Shown here: in pieces, positions 1 through 7,480 of the stretch | Layout of the letters: each line of letters opens with the position of its first letter | Position numbering within the stretch: the first letter of the stretch is position 1 | Origin: Acidobacteriota bacterium | GTDB taxonomy: Bacteria > Acidobacteriota > Vicinamibacteria > Vicinamibacterales > CAVVIG01 | NCBI GenBank assembly: GCA_003222535.1 | Contig: QHWJ01000236.1 | Coordinates: 22,939 to 86,938 of the forward strand | Length of the DNA: 64,000 nt | Direction of reading: 5' to 3' | The notes under the pieces: generated by a model | Database searches by the model: none | What the model was told of the DNA's origin: nothing | The model's input: the letters and a program-made list of their open reading frames with translations, nothing else | Program-made: the position numbers and the translations under genes

Positions 1-1
1 C

Positions 2-772
2 ACGGTCTATCAGCACGCCACCAGCATCAAGACCACGGCGATCAAGCTGCCGCTCGGCAAGGACTATCGCATCGATATTCCAGCGATGATCAAGGCGGCG
101 AACGCGCAGGCCAGCCAGCTCGGGTTCGTGTACCTGTGCAACCCGAACAACCCCACCGGGTTGATCGTGACGAAGCAGGAAGTCAAGCAGCTCCTCGACG
201 GCATCCCGCAGGGTATGCCGGTGCTCATCGACGAGGCCTATCATCATTTCGTCGAGGACCCGAATTACGCGACGTCGGTGCCGTACGTCCTCGAAGGACG
301 GCCGGTCGTCATCGCGCGCACGTTCTCCAAGATCGCGGCGCTGGCGGGCATGCGGCTCGGCTACGCGATTGCCTCCGCGGAGAATATCCAGAAGATGCGC
401 CCGTACAGCATGGGCAGCATCAACGCGCTCGTGAAGTGGGGCGGCGTCGCCGCCCTCAAGGACACCGCGTCCCAGGCGAGCGTGAAGAAGATGGTCGTCG
501 ATCTCCGCAAGAAGACGGCGGCCGATCTCACGGCCTACGGCTATGAGGTCATCCCGACGGAGACCAACTTCTTCATGGTGCACATCGGCCGCGAGGTCGT
601 GCCGGTCATCGAGGAGTTCCGTAGCAAAAAGGTGTTGGTCGGCCGGCCGTTCCCGCCGATGACCCAGCACATGCGCGTCTCGATCGGCACGGCCGACGAG
701 ATGGCCCAGTTCATGACGGCGTTCAAGGAGATCTTCCCGGCCAAGGCGAGGAATACGGCTGCGGGGGTGTAG
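2..772 (+). CDS. PLP-dependent class I/II aminotransferase (histidinol-phosphate aminotransferase-like), 5' end cut by window
   Basis: The frame is open from base 2 and closes with TAG at 770-772, so the N-terminal part lies outside the window. The visible 256 residues hold the large-domain core of fold-type I aminotransferases. These are the substrate/cofactor motif CNPNNPTG, the LIDEAYHHF segment with the Asp that pairs with the pyridine nitrogen, and SKIAALAGMRLGY with the Schiff-base lysine, followed by the C-terminal domain (NFFMVHIG, RVSIGT). The pattern is closest to histidinol-phosphate-type enzymes that transfer an amino group to a 2-oxo acid, but no his genes are nearby, so the substrate is unknown. 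The last residues (AKARNTAAGV) look non-conserved. A good terminator follows at 816-849. Confidence 0.9.
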   Translation, partial: TVYQHATSIKTTAIKLPLGKDYRIDIPAMIKAANAQASQLGFVYLCNPNNPTGLIVTKQEVKQLLDGIPQGMPVLIDEAYHHFVEDPNYATSVPYVLEGRPVVIARTFSKIAALAGMRLGYAIASAENIQKMRPYSMGSINALVKWGGVAALKDTASQASVKKMVVDLRKKTAADLTAYGYEVIPTETNFFMVHIGREVVPVIEEFRSKKVLVGRPFPPMTQHMRVSIGTADEMAQFMTAFKEIFPAKARNTAAGV

Positions 773-773
773 A

Positions 774-812
774 AAGTCGGAAGTCGGAAGTCAGAAGTCA
801 GAAGTCAGAAGT
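774..812. repeat. Heptamer array, AGTCAGA/AGTCGGA type
   Basis: Five degenerate copies of a 7-nt unit (AGTCGGA, AGTCAGA) start two bases after the aminotransferase stop codon. This is the same family as the arrays at 2146-2191 and 61093-61126. Only one orientation is present here. Confidence 0.85.
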
Positions 813-815
813 TGG

Positions 816-849
816 GGGCGGCGGTCGAAAGATCGCCGCCCTTTTTGTT
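816..849 (+). terminator. Rho-independent terminator of the aminotransferase
   Basis: An 11-bp stem (GGGCGGCGGTC with GATCGCCGCCC, one mismatch) closed by a GAAA tetraloop at 827-830 is followed directly by CTTTTTGTTG. The GC-rich stem and T-tract are textbook for intrinsic termination, and it lies about 45 bases after the stop codon. Confidence 0.75.
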
Positions 850-906
850 GTCTCGGTAGTGTCCGCTTCATTGTCGTCTCGGTAGTGTCCGCCTTCAGGC
901 GGACCT
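850..906. repeat. Two copies of the GTAGTGTCCGC palindromic repeat
   Basis: GTCTCGGTAGTGTCCGC occurs twice here. The second copy runs on into the inverted part (GTCCGCCTTCAGGCGGAC). It is a variant of the GTCCGGCTTCAGCCGGAC family found at 9861, 13017, 18180 and inside the Omp85-like gene at 49868-49935. Confidence 0.8.
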
Positions 907-1073
907 GAGCTTGGCTGAATGAGCCGCGTCACGATAACGCTCGTGTTGGCTTGCTTAGCAGCCCGTGGTGAAACTCCATCGGCATTCGAGCGGCGCTGCA
1001 TCCCGCCTGGCCGCGTTGCTCCTCCCTCAAATACTCCCGGTCGTCCGGGCGCATCGCCGCTCTCGGTGCAACG

Positions 1074-1268
1074 ATGGAATTACACTGCGGACTGCTGGCG
1101 CCACATCTGTCCGCGGCGCAGATGAATCGCATGGTGAAGCTGACCGAGCTCCAGAGCCTGGCCGAGCCTCTGGCGTTCTCGAATCCGTCTCTGGGCGTGA
1201 AGGGGACGATTCGGCCGATCCCCGGCGACCGGCTGCAGATCATTGTGATCCTTCCTCTGCTAGGCTGA
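1074..1268 (+). CDS. Small hypothetical protein, possibly coupled to the GNAT gene
   Basis: A 64-residue frame with normal GC-rich codon choice ends in TGA whose last base is the first base of the next gene's ATG (TGATG), an arrangement typical of translational coupling. I recognise no domain. The C-terminus (DRLQIIVILPLLG) is hydrophobic. It could equally be a decayed remnant. The preceding 907-1073 holds nothing I can assign. Confidence 0.35.
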   Translation: MELHCGLLAPHLSAAQMNRMVKLTELQSLAEPLAFSNPSLGVKGTIRPIPGDRLQIIVILPLLG

Positions 1269-2161
1269 TGAGCGACGCGGGAGCCGTCCTCTTCGCCGAC
1301 CTGGCGCTCGCGCGGCGCCTCGAGCGCGCCGAAGCTCTCAGCAATGCCCGCTTCGTCGAGGCCCGGGCGCGCCTGTTTCCCGAGAGCGGCGCCGGCTGGA
1401 TCGCAGTCGCCGGCGCCTACGCGATGTTCGATGGGCCCTCGTCGCCGAGTACACAGACCTTCGGCCTCGGGATGTTTCAGGCGCCGACCTCCGCCGATCT
1501 GGACGAGCTCGAGGCGTTCTTCCGCGAGCGCGGTGCGCCGATTTTCCACGAAGTCAGCCCGCTCGCCGATGCCGCGGTCGTCCCGCTGTTGAGCGAGCGC
1601 GGCTATCAGCCGTTCGAATTCACGAGCGTGCTCTACCGCCCGATCGATCAGGCAGGCGTGAAGGCCACTACGCCTACGCCTGAAGATATCGCGCAGGCCT
1701 CGGCCGAAGGCGTCGCGCAGGCCTCGAGGCCTGCCTCGGTGCGCGTGCGGTTGATCGAAAAGGGCCAAGAAGATCTGTTCGCGCGGACGGCCGCCGCCGG
1801 ATGGCATGAGTCGGGATTCGGTGACTTCATGCTGGAGTACGGTCGCGTCAACCTCGACACGCCGGGCCTGCGCCTGTTTATCGCGGATCTGGATGGGCAG
1901 CCAATCGCGACCGGCGCGTTGAACCTGTGCGAGGGCGTCGCGCATCTGGCTGGTGCCAGCACGATCCCGCAGGGGCGCAAGCGCGGCGCGCAGCTGGCGC
2001 TGCTCGATCATCGGCTGCGCTATGCGGCCGCGCACGGATGCGACATCGCCTTGATGGGCGCGCCGCCCGGCAGCGGATCGCAGCGCAACGCCGAGCGCCA
2101 CGGGTTCCGCATCGCCTACACCCGGATCAAATGGAAGCGGTCTCTGAAGTCTGAAGTCTGA
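1268..2161 (+). CDS. GNAT-family N-acetyltransferase
   Basis: This 297-residue protein would transfer an acetyl group from acetyl-CoA to an amine; the substrate is not evident. The C-terminal half carries the GNAT core: LRLFIADLDGQPIATGAL (beta4), then a degenerate acetyl-CoA loop IPQGRKRGAQ, and GSGSQRNAERHGF, the usual RNAxxxGF-like end motif. The N-terminal half is a divergent GNAT-like repeat. The ATG at 1268 overlaps the upstream stop. Around residues 135-158 a low-complexity stretch is encoded by a palindromic repeat containing GCAGGCCTCG and its inverse. The last residues (SLKSEV) are encoded by the heptamer array at 2146-2191, so the original C-terminus was probably altered by the repeat. 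Confidence 0.8.
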   Translation: MSDAGAVLFADLALARRLERAEALSNARFVEARARLFPESGAGWIAVAGAYAMFDGPSSPSTQTFGLGMFQAPTSADLDELEAFFRERGAPIFHEVSPLADAAVVPLLSERGYQPFEFTSVLYRPIDQAGVKATTPTPEDIAQASAEGVAQASRPASVRVRLIEKGQEDLFARTAAAGWHESGFGDFMLEYGRVNLDTPGLRLFIADLDGQPIATGALNLCEGVAHLAGASTIPQGRKRGAQLALLDHRLRYAAAHGCDIALMGAPPGSGSQRNAERHGFRIAYTRIKWKRSLKSEV

Positions 2162-2191
2162 AGTCTGTTCAGACTTCAGACTTCAGACTTC
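2146..2191. repeat. Perfect inverted heptamer array forming a 22-bp hairpin
   Basis: Three copies of GAAGTCT plus one base (2146-2167) are mirrored exactly by three copies of CAGACTT plus one base (2170-2191), with only TT between them. The left arm contains the GNAT stop codon (TGA, 2159-2161). There is no T-tract, so a simple terminator is less likely than a repeat-derived hairpin. Confidence 0.95.
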
Positions 2192-2217
2192 GGGTTTCTG
2201 TCATAATCGCGCGCCAT

Positions 2218-3999
2218 ATGGCCGACTCCACTCCCGCCATCACCAGACGACGGTTCGTCACGTACTTTTCGAGCGTTGGCCTGTCGTCGACGCTGCTGCC
2301 CGGCGTCCTGTGGGCCCGGCTGCAGGAGGAGCGGGCCGAACGCATCACGGCCGCCATGCTGAAAGACGCGCTGGCGGTCGCCGGACTCGACTTCACCGAC
2401 GAGGAGCGGCAGCAGATCCTCAACGGCGTCAATCAGAACCTGACGCGGTACGCAGACCTCCGTCAGCTTCACATCGACCCGAACATCGCGCCGCCGCTGT
2501 ACTACAGCCCGATCGTCCCCGGCACCCGTCTCGATCGCGCGCAGAAGCCGTTCCGCACGAGCGCGACGCCGTCGCTCCGCCGCCCCGCGAACCTCGAGGA
2601 CGTCGCGTTCTGGCCGCTCGCGCACCTGGCGCATCTGCTCAAGACGCGTCAGGTGACGTCGGTCGAGCTCTCGCGGATGTATCTCGATCGGCTCAAGCGC
2701 TACAACCCCATCCTGAACTTCGTCGTCACGTTCACGGACGATTTGGGGATGCAGCAGGCGCAGCAGGCCGACCGGGAAATCGCGGCCGGTAAGTATCGCG
2801 GGCCGCTCCACGGGATTCCATGGGGCTGCAAGGACATCATCGCCGTGCCCGGCTATCCCACGCAGTGGGGATCGGGCGCGTTCAAAGGACAGGTGATCGA
2901 CACCGAGGCGACGGTCGTGCGTCTGCTGCGGGAGGCGGGCGCCGTGCTCGTCGCGAAGTTGACGACAGGTGAGCTGGCGTCCGGCGATCAGTGGTTCGGC
3001 GGGCGCACCAACAGCCCGTGGGATCCGACGGAGGGCTCGAGCGGTTCGTCCGCCGGGCCGGCGAGCGCGACCGCGGCCGGCTGCGTGGCCTTCGGCATCG
3101 GGACCGAGACCAGCGGATCGATTCTGAGCCCGTCCACCATCTGCGGTGTCACCGGGCTGCGGCCGACGTTCGGGCGCGTGAGCCGATACGGTGCGATGAC
3201 GCTGTCGTGGACGCAGGATCGGCTCGGCCCGCTCTGCAGGACGGTTGAAGACTGCGCGCTCGTCTTCCGCACGATTGCAAAGGCGGACGAGCAGGATTTG
3301 AGCGTCATCGATTTGCCGTTCAACTGGGATGCCGAGCTCGACATCCGGAAGCTGCGCATCGGCTATCTGGCGCCCGCGTTCCGCGAGGCCAATCGCCACG
3401 ACGACTGGAAGCGCAACGACGGCCAGGTGCTCGATCAGGTGAAGGCGCTCGGCGTCACGCTCGAGCCGTTCGAGCTGCCGGCGATGCCGCTGAACGTGAC
3501 CGGCGGAATTCTCGGCGCCGAATCGGGCGCCTCGTTCGACGAGTTCGTCCGGAGCGGACGCGACAAGAACCTCACGAACAAGGGGCGAAGCAACGGGATG
3601 CGGCAGAGCCGTCTGGTCCCGGCGGTCGAGTATCTGCAGGCGCAGCGCGTGCGCGCCATGATCATGCGTCAGTTCGCGGCTACTGTGTCGAGGTTCGACG
3701 TCTACATCGCGCCCTACATCAATATGCGGTCAGGTGGGGCAGGTAGGTCGGGTAGGGCAGGTGGGGCAGCCGGAGGGGACAGCACGCCGCCGCTCCCGCC
3801 GAGCGCGATCCGCGATCACTTTCAGGTCGCGAACCTGTGCGGCTATCCGGCCGTCTCGGTGCCAAACGGCTTCACGGCGGAAGGCAAGCCGACGAGCATT
3901 ACGTTCCTCGGACGGCTGTACGCGGAAGCCGAGATCCTTGCGCTCGCCCGCGCGTATCAGGAACGCGCGGGGTTTCACCTGAGACGCCCGACGCTCTAG
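2218..3999 (+). CDS. Exported amidase (amidase signature family)
   Basis: This 593-residue hydrolase cleaves amide bonds; the substrate is unknown. The N-terminus ITRRRFVTYFSSVGLS is a twin-arginine (Tat) signal, so the folded enzyme is probably periplasmic. The Ser-cisSer-Lys triad can be placed: Lys205 in GCKDIIAVPG, cis-Ser about 277 in EGSSGSSAG, and nucleophile Ser301 in GTETSGSILSP. Residues around 505-520 (GGAGRSGRAGGAAGG) are encoded by an in-frame 9-mer repeat at 3730-3771 and look like an inserted, non-conserved loop. It resembles GatA-type subunits by family only, as gatB and gatC are absent. Confidence 0.92.
   Translation: MADSTPAITRRRFVTYFSSVGLSSTLLPGVLWARLQEERAERITAAMLKDALAVAGLDFTDEERQQILNGVNQNLTRYADLRQLHIDPNIAPPLYYSPIVPGTRLDRAQKPFRTSATPSLRRPANLEDVAFWPLAHLAHLLKTRQVTSVELSRMYLDRLKRYNPILNFVVTFTDDLGMQQAQQADREIAAGKYRGPLHGIPWGCKDIIAVPGYPTQWGSGAFKGQVIDTEATVVRLLREAGAVLVAKLTTGELASGDQWFGGRTNSPWDPTEGSSGSSAGPASATAAGCVAFGIGTETSGSILSPSTICGVTGLRPTFGRVSRYGAMTLSWTQDRLGPLCRTVEDCALVFRTIAKADEQDLSVIDLPFNWDAELDIRKLRIGYLAPAFREANRHDDWKRNDGQVLDQVKALGVTLEPFELPAMPLNVTGGILGAESGASFDEFVRSGRDKNLTNKGRSNGMRQSRLVPAVEYLQAQRVRAMIMRQFAATVSRFDVYIAPYINMRSGGAGRSGRAGGAAGGDSTPPLPPSAIRDHFQVANLCGYPAVSVPNGFTAEGKPTSITFLGRLYAEAEILALARAYQERAGFHLRRPTL
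3730..3771. repeat. GGTAGGTCG-type nonamer array inside the amidase gene
   Basis: Degenerate 9-nt units (GGTAGGTCG, GGTAGGGCA, GGTGGGGCA) are read in frame as Gly/Arg/Ala/Ser. The same family forms the long array at 63833-63999 and the short one at 6235-6268. Confidence 0.85.
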
Positions 4000-4634
4000 T
4001 CTCACACAGACACGCCGTTCGAGAACGTGTACGGCAACGGCGGGCTGCTGACGCGGTTGGCGATCTGCTGAGGTGGAACGAGAACTTCACGTCACCGATC
4101 GTTGGCGACGCGTCGTTTGTTGCCGAGCATCGGCAAGTGGGGAAGTTCGGCGACGCCCGGCCGCATGGCTACGGCCTCGGCCTGTTCGTCGGCACACACA
4201 ATGGACTGCGCGAGGTGTATCACAGTGGATCGACGGCAGGATATTCCGCGTTTCTGACGCGCTTTCCGGATCAGCGCGTCTCGGTCGCCGTGCTCTGCAA
4301 CGCAACGAGCGCGCAGGCCACGCAATACGCGCATGCCGTCGCGGACCTCTATCTGGGCGATCTGCTCGAGCCGGCGGAGCCGGCGGCCACCCACACGCTG
4401 ACGAGCGTTGAGATCAACAGGGTCGCCGGCCTGTATCGCTTTGACACCACCGGCCTTCCCGTGACGATCGCGCGCGAGAAGGACGGACTGCGTGCGGGCC
4501 GGGCCGCGCTGCTGCCTCAGTCGGCTCTGCGCTTTCTCACGTCCGGGAGGCAGGTCTGGGAGCTCGACGCGCGCGGGATGCGCGTCGCCGACGAATTCGG
4601 GACCGTCGAAGAGTATAGAGTGCTGCTCAGATAA
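4000..4634 (+). pseudogene. Remnant of a serine beta-lactamase-family hydrolase
   Basis: Only the C-terminal third of a class C beta-lactamase/esterase-type protein remains. The sequence TPFENVYGNGGLLT is in one frame and breaks at about 4053. GDLLRWNENF, YGLGLF, HSGSTAGYSAF and VAVLCNA then continue in another frame to a stop at 4634. No N-terminal SxxK motif is present upstream, where the amidase gene ends directly at 3999. The gene has therefore lost its 5' part and carries a frameshift, and should be inactive. The tail (VAGLYRFDTTGLP) matches the DUF3471-like domain often fused to this family. Confidence 0.75.
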
Positions 4635-4655
4635 AGCACCGTAGAGTGCGCAGCT

Positions 4656-5681
4656 CTACGGAAGAACCGCCGTGATGTTCCTCTTGGGCACCTGGCCGAC
4701 GGGTATCTGCATCAGTTCCTTGCGCGTCGTGACGTCGACGACCGACACCGAGTTCGAGCCCGCGTTCGCCACGTAGACGCGCTTGCCGTCGGGAGTGAAC
4801 GTCAGCCAGTCCGGATGATGGCCGACCTTCGTCTCGCCGAGCAGCTTCAAATCCGGAAGCGAGTACATGTAGACGCGCGTGTTCATCTTGCTCAGCGAGC
4901 ACAGCATCTTGCCATCGGGCGAGACGGCGAGGCCGTGTGACGGCGAGCCCTGGAGCCCTTCGGTGACGCGCTCCGCGGCGGGCACCTCCGGCGCCTTGAT
5001 CGTGTCGGCAACCTTGTGGGTCGCGAAGTCGACGGTGATGAAGCCGTTGAAGCCCGAGAGCTGAACGAAGATCCGCTTCGTCGAGCCGTCCGGATTGGTG
5101 TCAAAGGCCATCGGCCGGACGCCCTCCGAGGTCGGCACCGTCCAGACGACTTCTTCCGTCTTCTGATCGATCACGTTGATCTTGCGGCCGGGAATCGAAC
5201 CGGCGACGACGAACTGCCCATCGGGGGTGACGTAGGTGTTGTGGATGCCACCTTCGGTACGGATGCTCTTCACGCGCGTCAGCGATGCGGTGTCGATGAC
5301 GTCCACCGCGCCGGCGCCGGCCGCGATCGCCACGTACACGCGCCTGCCGTCTTTGCTCACCGCCACGTTGTTCGGATGATTCGTCAGCGGGATGTGCTTC
5401 GTGACCTTCAACGTCCTGGCGTCGGCCACATCCAGCGTCGACTCGGCTTCGTTGGTGATGTAGAAGCGGCTGCCATCGGGCGCGACCGCGGCGCCGTGAT
5501 TCACCTCGATGCCGGCGATCTCGCCGACGACCTTGTTGGTCACCGGATCGATGAGCATCACGCTGTCCCCGGCGGCGTTCGTCTGGACGATGCGGATGGT
5601 TGCCGCACGGAGCGCCACGGTGGCCGGAATCGCGAGGATGGCCAGGGACGCGAGCATGTTGGCGGTCAGCTTGGTCTTCAT
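4656..5681 (-). CDS. Secreted YVTN-family beta-propeller protein
   Basis: This 341-residue protein has a Sec signal peptide (LASLAILAIPATVALRA) followed by repeated blades of about 45 residues with the signatures VAPDGSRFYITNE, VSKDGRRVYVAI, VTPDGQFVVAG and FTPDGKRVYVANAGSNSVSVVD. These are YVTN/NHL-type propellers of the cytochrome d1-like fold, usually periplasmic or surface-exposed binding or scaffold proteins. No catalytic residues or haem motif are visible. It converges with the beta-lactamase remnant (22 bp apart) and diverges from the next gene. Confidence 0.88.
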   Translation of the reverse strand: MKTKLTANMLASLAILAIPATVALRAATIRIVQTNAAGDSVMLIDPVTNKVVGEIAGIEVNHGAAVAPDGSRFYITNEAESTLDVADARTLKVTKHIPLTNHPNNVAVSKDGRRVYVAIAAGAGAVDVIDTASLTRVKSIRTEGGIHNTYVTPDGQFVVAGSIPGRKINVIDQKTEEVVWTVPTSEGVRPMAFDTNPDGSTKRIFVQLSGFNGFITVDFATHKVADTIKAPEVPAAERVTEGLQGSPSHGLAVSPDGKMLCSLSKMNTRVYMYSLPDLKLLGETKVGHHPDWLTFTPDGKRVYVANAGSNSVSVVDVTTRKELMQIPVGQVPKRNITAVLP

Positions 5682-5823
5682 AGTGCCTCACTTTAGTAGG
5701 ACCGCCGCCCGAAGTAAACTACCGCCGGTTTCAACCGCAGGGCCCTCGTGTCACCCTTGAACGAGCCCGGGGTGCCCTGAACCGGTTCTACCGCTTCACA
5801 TCGGTCACCGGGAGGACAGGTAT

Positions 5824-6234
5824 ATGGCGCAAGCGGCGTGGCTTCTCTTGTTCATCGTGTGGCAGGCGGGCGCTCCGCCAGCGTCCACCTCGTCATTGGA
5901 CTTCGACACGTTCAAATCGCGGGTGCAGCCGCTCCTCGCGGAGAAGCGGCCGGGCCATGCCCGCTGCATCACATGCCACTCGACTGGCACCGCCTTCCGG
6001 CTGCAGCGCCTCCCCGCGGGCCGCACCGCCTACACCGACGCGGAGTCGCGAAAGAACTTCGAGGCCGCGACCCGCGTCGTGCTGCCGGGGGTTCCGCTGA
6101 AGAGCCGGCTGCTGACGATGCCGCTGGCGCACGAAGCGGGCGGGACGGAATTCCATCCCGGCGGCAAGCACTGGGAGTCGCAGGATGACCCCGAATGGAA
6201 GGCGCTCGCCGACTGGGTCCGGGGGACCAGGTGA
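5824..6234 (+). CDS. Small cytochrome c-like secreted protein
   Basis: This 136-residue protein starts at ATG 5824 behind a good GGGAGG ribosome-binding site. A short hydrophobic N-terminus (AAWLLLFIVWQAG) could direct export. One haem-attachment motif, CITCH, lies at about residues 50-54 within VQPLLAEKRPGHARCITCHS, the layout of planctomycete/acidobacterial cytochrome c-like domains that often sit beside large secreted dehydrogenases. No such partner is adjacent. The haem sixth ligand is not obvious (MPLAHEAGG is a candidate). It reads directly into the thioesterase gene across a short repeat. Confidence 0.72.
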   Translation: MAQAAWLLLFIVWQAGAPPASTSSLDFDTFKSRVQPLLAEKRPGHARCITCHSTGTAFRLQRLPAGRTAYTDAESRKNFEAATRVVLPGVPLKSRLLTMPLAHEAGGTEFHPGGKHWESQDDPEWKALADWVRGTR

Positions 6235-6268
6235 AGGGCACGTGGGGCGGGTAGGGCACGTGGGGCAA
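6235..6268. repeat. GGGTAGGGCACGTG nonamer-type repeat at the thioesterase start
   Basis: Degenerate units (GGGCACGTG, GGGCGGGTA) begin right after the cytochrome stop codon and encode the first residues of the next frame (VGRVGHVGQ). They belong to the GGTAGGTCG family and decide which GTG can serve as start. Confidence 0.7.
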
Positions 6269-6733
6269 CCGTTTCGGTACTACCTCCGCGTCCGATACAT
6301 CGAGTGCGACGCGCAAAGAGTCGTGTTCAACTCGCGCTACGGCGAGTACGTCGACGTCTCGATCAACGAGCTGCTCCGCGCGATCGGCATCCTGAAGGAC
6401 TTCACCGACGGCGAGCTCGACTTCCAGCTCGTGAAGCAGACGATCGAATGGAAATCGCCCGCGCGCTTCGATCAGGTGCTCGAGCTCTCGATCGCCGCCA
6501 CGCGCCTGGGCACTACGTCTTTCACGATCGGTACCGAGTTTCGGATCGCGGGCGACGAGAAGGTGATCGCGACTGCTGAAACCGTGTACGTGCTGGTCGA
6601 CGCGCGGACGCTCACGAAGCTGCCGCTGCCGGCGGCGTTTCGCCTGGCGCTGCAGGACGGCGCGGCAGGCCGCACGACCGATCACGCCGCCTGCGAGCCG
6701 CGTCCGGCCGCTGACTGCGATGCGCGTGCCTGA
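6260..6733 (+). CDS. Hot-dog fold acyl-CoA thioesterase (4HBT family)
   Basis: This protein of about 157 residues has the 4-hydroxybenzoyl-CoA thioesterase signature YIECDAQRVVFNSRYGEYVD, where the Asp is the catalytic residue and the YF/VFN-xxY pattern is typical, followed by the long hot-dog helix. Such enzymes hydrolyse acyl-CoA in the cytoplasm. The start is uncertain: GTG at 6260 or 6242 both lie in the repeat, and no clear ribosome-binding site is seen, so coupling to the upstream cytochrome gene is possible. The Cys/Ala-rich tail (DHAACEPRPAADCDARA) looks non-conserved. Confidence 0.83.
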   Translation: MGQPFRYYLRVRYIECDAQRVVFNSRYGEYVDVSINELLRAIGILKDFTDGELDFQLVKQTIEWKSPARFDQVLELSIAATRLGTTSFTIGTEFRIAGDEKVIATAETVYVLVDARTLTKLPLPAAFRLALQDGAAGRTTDHAACEPRPAADCDARA

Positions 6734-6950
6734 GGTCGTCGAGACCCTCGGCTCCTGCTGCGACGGCCGCGGGCGGGGCGGCCGACGCCATGCGGAGTTC
6801 CCGAACCTCGTGCCGATCGAGCCGAGGGACGTCCTCCGCTTGGTGACTCCTCTGAAAACTGGGCTGGTACAGCGGGGCGGAAATGTTCATAATAGGCGCA
6901 GCCAGTACGGGCGGGGCGTCCAGAGCGGGCGTCTTTTACAAGGAGACGAC

Positions 6951-7226
6951 ATGGCAAAGAAAGCAGCCAGTAAGCGGAAACCGAATGCGGCCTTCATGAA
7001 GCCGGTGCAGCCGAGCGCCGTGCTGTCGGAGGTCGTCGGCTCGAAGCCGATTCCGCGGACCGAAGTCACCAAGAAACTCTGGGCCTACATCAAGAAGAAT
7101 GGCCTGCAGGACAAGAAGAACAAGCGGATGATCAAGGCCGACGATATGCTCAAGCCGGTGTTCGGCGGCAAGGCGACCGTCAACATGTTCGAGATGACGA
7201 AGCTCGTGAGCAAGCACCTGAAGTAA
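6951..7226 (+). CDS. SWIB/MDM2-domain protein
   Basis: This 91-residue protein starts at ATG 6951 after AAGGAGACGAC. Following a Lys-rich tail (AKKAASKRKP), residues 17-91 form a SWIB domain (AVLSEVVGSKPIPRTEV, KKLWAYIKKNGLQD, MIKADDMLKPVFGG). Stand-alone SWIB proteins occur in chlamydiae and several soil phyla. The basic tail suggests DNA or chromatin-protein contact, but no bacterial function is established. Upstream 6734-6950 contains no gene I can support. Confidence 0.92.
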   Translation: MAKKAASKRKPNAAFMKPVQPSAVLSEVVGSKPIPRTEVTKKLWAYIKKNGLQDKKNKRMIKADDMLKPVFGGKATVNMFEMTKLVSKHLK

Positions 7227-7236
7227 AAACAGCCCC

Positions 7237-7319
7237 GTCATGGCTGGGGGCAGATGGCAGATGGAGGCGTGGTTGACCATCAACCATGAGCCATCAGCCA
7301 TCAGCCATCAGCCATGATC
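7237..7319. repeat. CAGCCAT heptamer array
   Basis: At least four tidy copies of CAGCCAT (7289-7313) follow degenerate units in the opposite sense (ATGGCTG, AGATGGC), giving a partial hairpin just after the SWIB gene. This is the same family as 35178-35273. Confidence 0.85.
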
Positions 7320-7381
7320 TCCACGCCTCCCCGCACCCTCGTACCCCGCACTCTCTCTGTTCGGTGACGGCGGTTGCATCC

Positions 7382-7443
7382 GGGAGCGCGAGCCTTTCAG
7401 GCGAGCGATCACCGGGACGCTCGGCCTGAAAGCCTCGCGCTCC
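7382..7443. repeat. GAGCGCGAGCCTTTCAGG palindromic element
   Basis: A left arm at 7382-7407 pairs with a right arm at 7418-7443 (GCTCGGCCTGAAAGCCTCGC) with few mismatches and a 10-nt loop. The arms share the GCGCGAGGCTTTC core of the 68-nt element found in the FtsX gene and at 55311. It lies just upstream of the next gene. Confidence 0.8.
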
Positions 7444-7480
7444 AGATGGATCCCTGTTATTCTCCGTACGAATCCCCATC

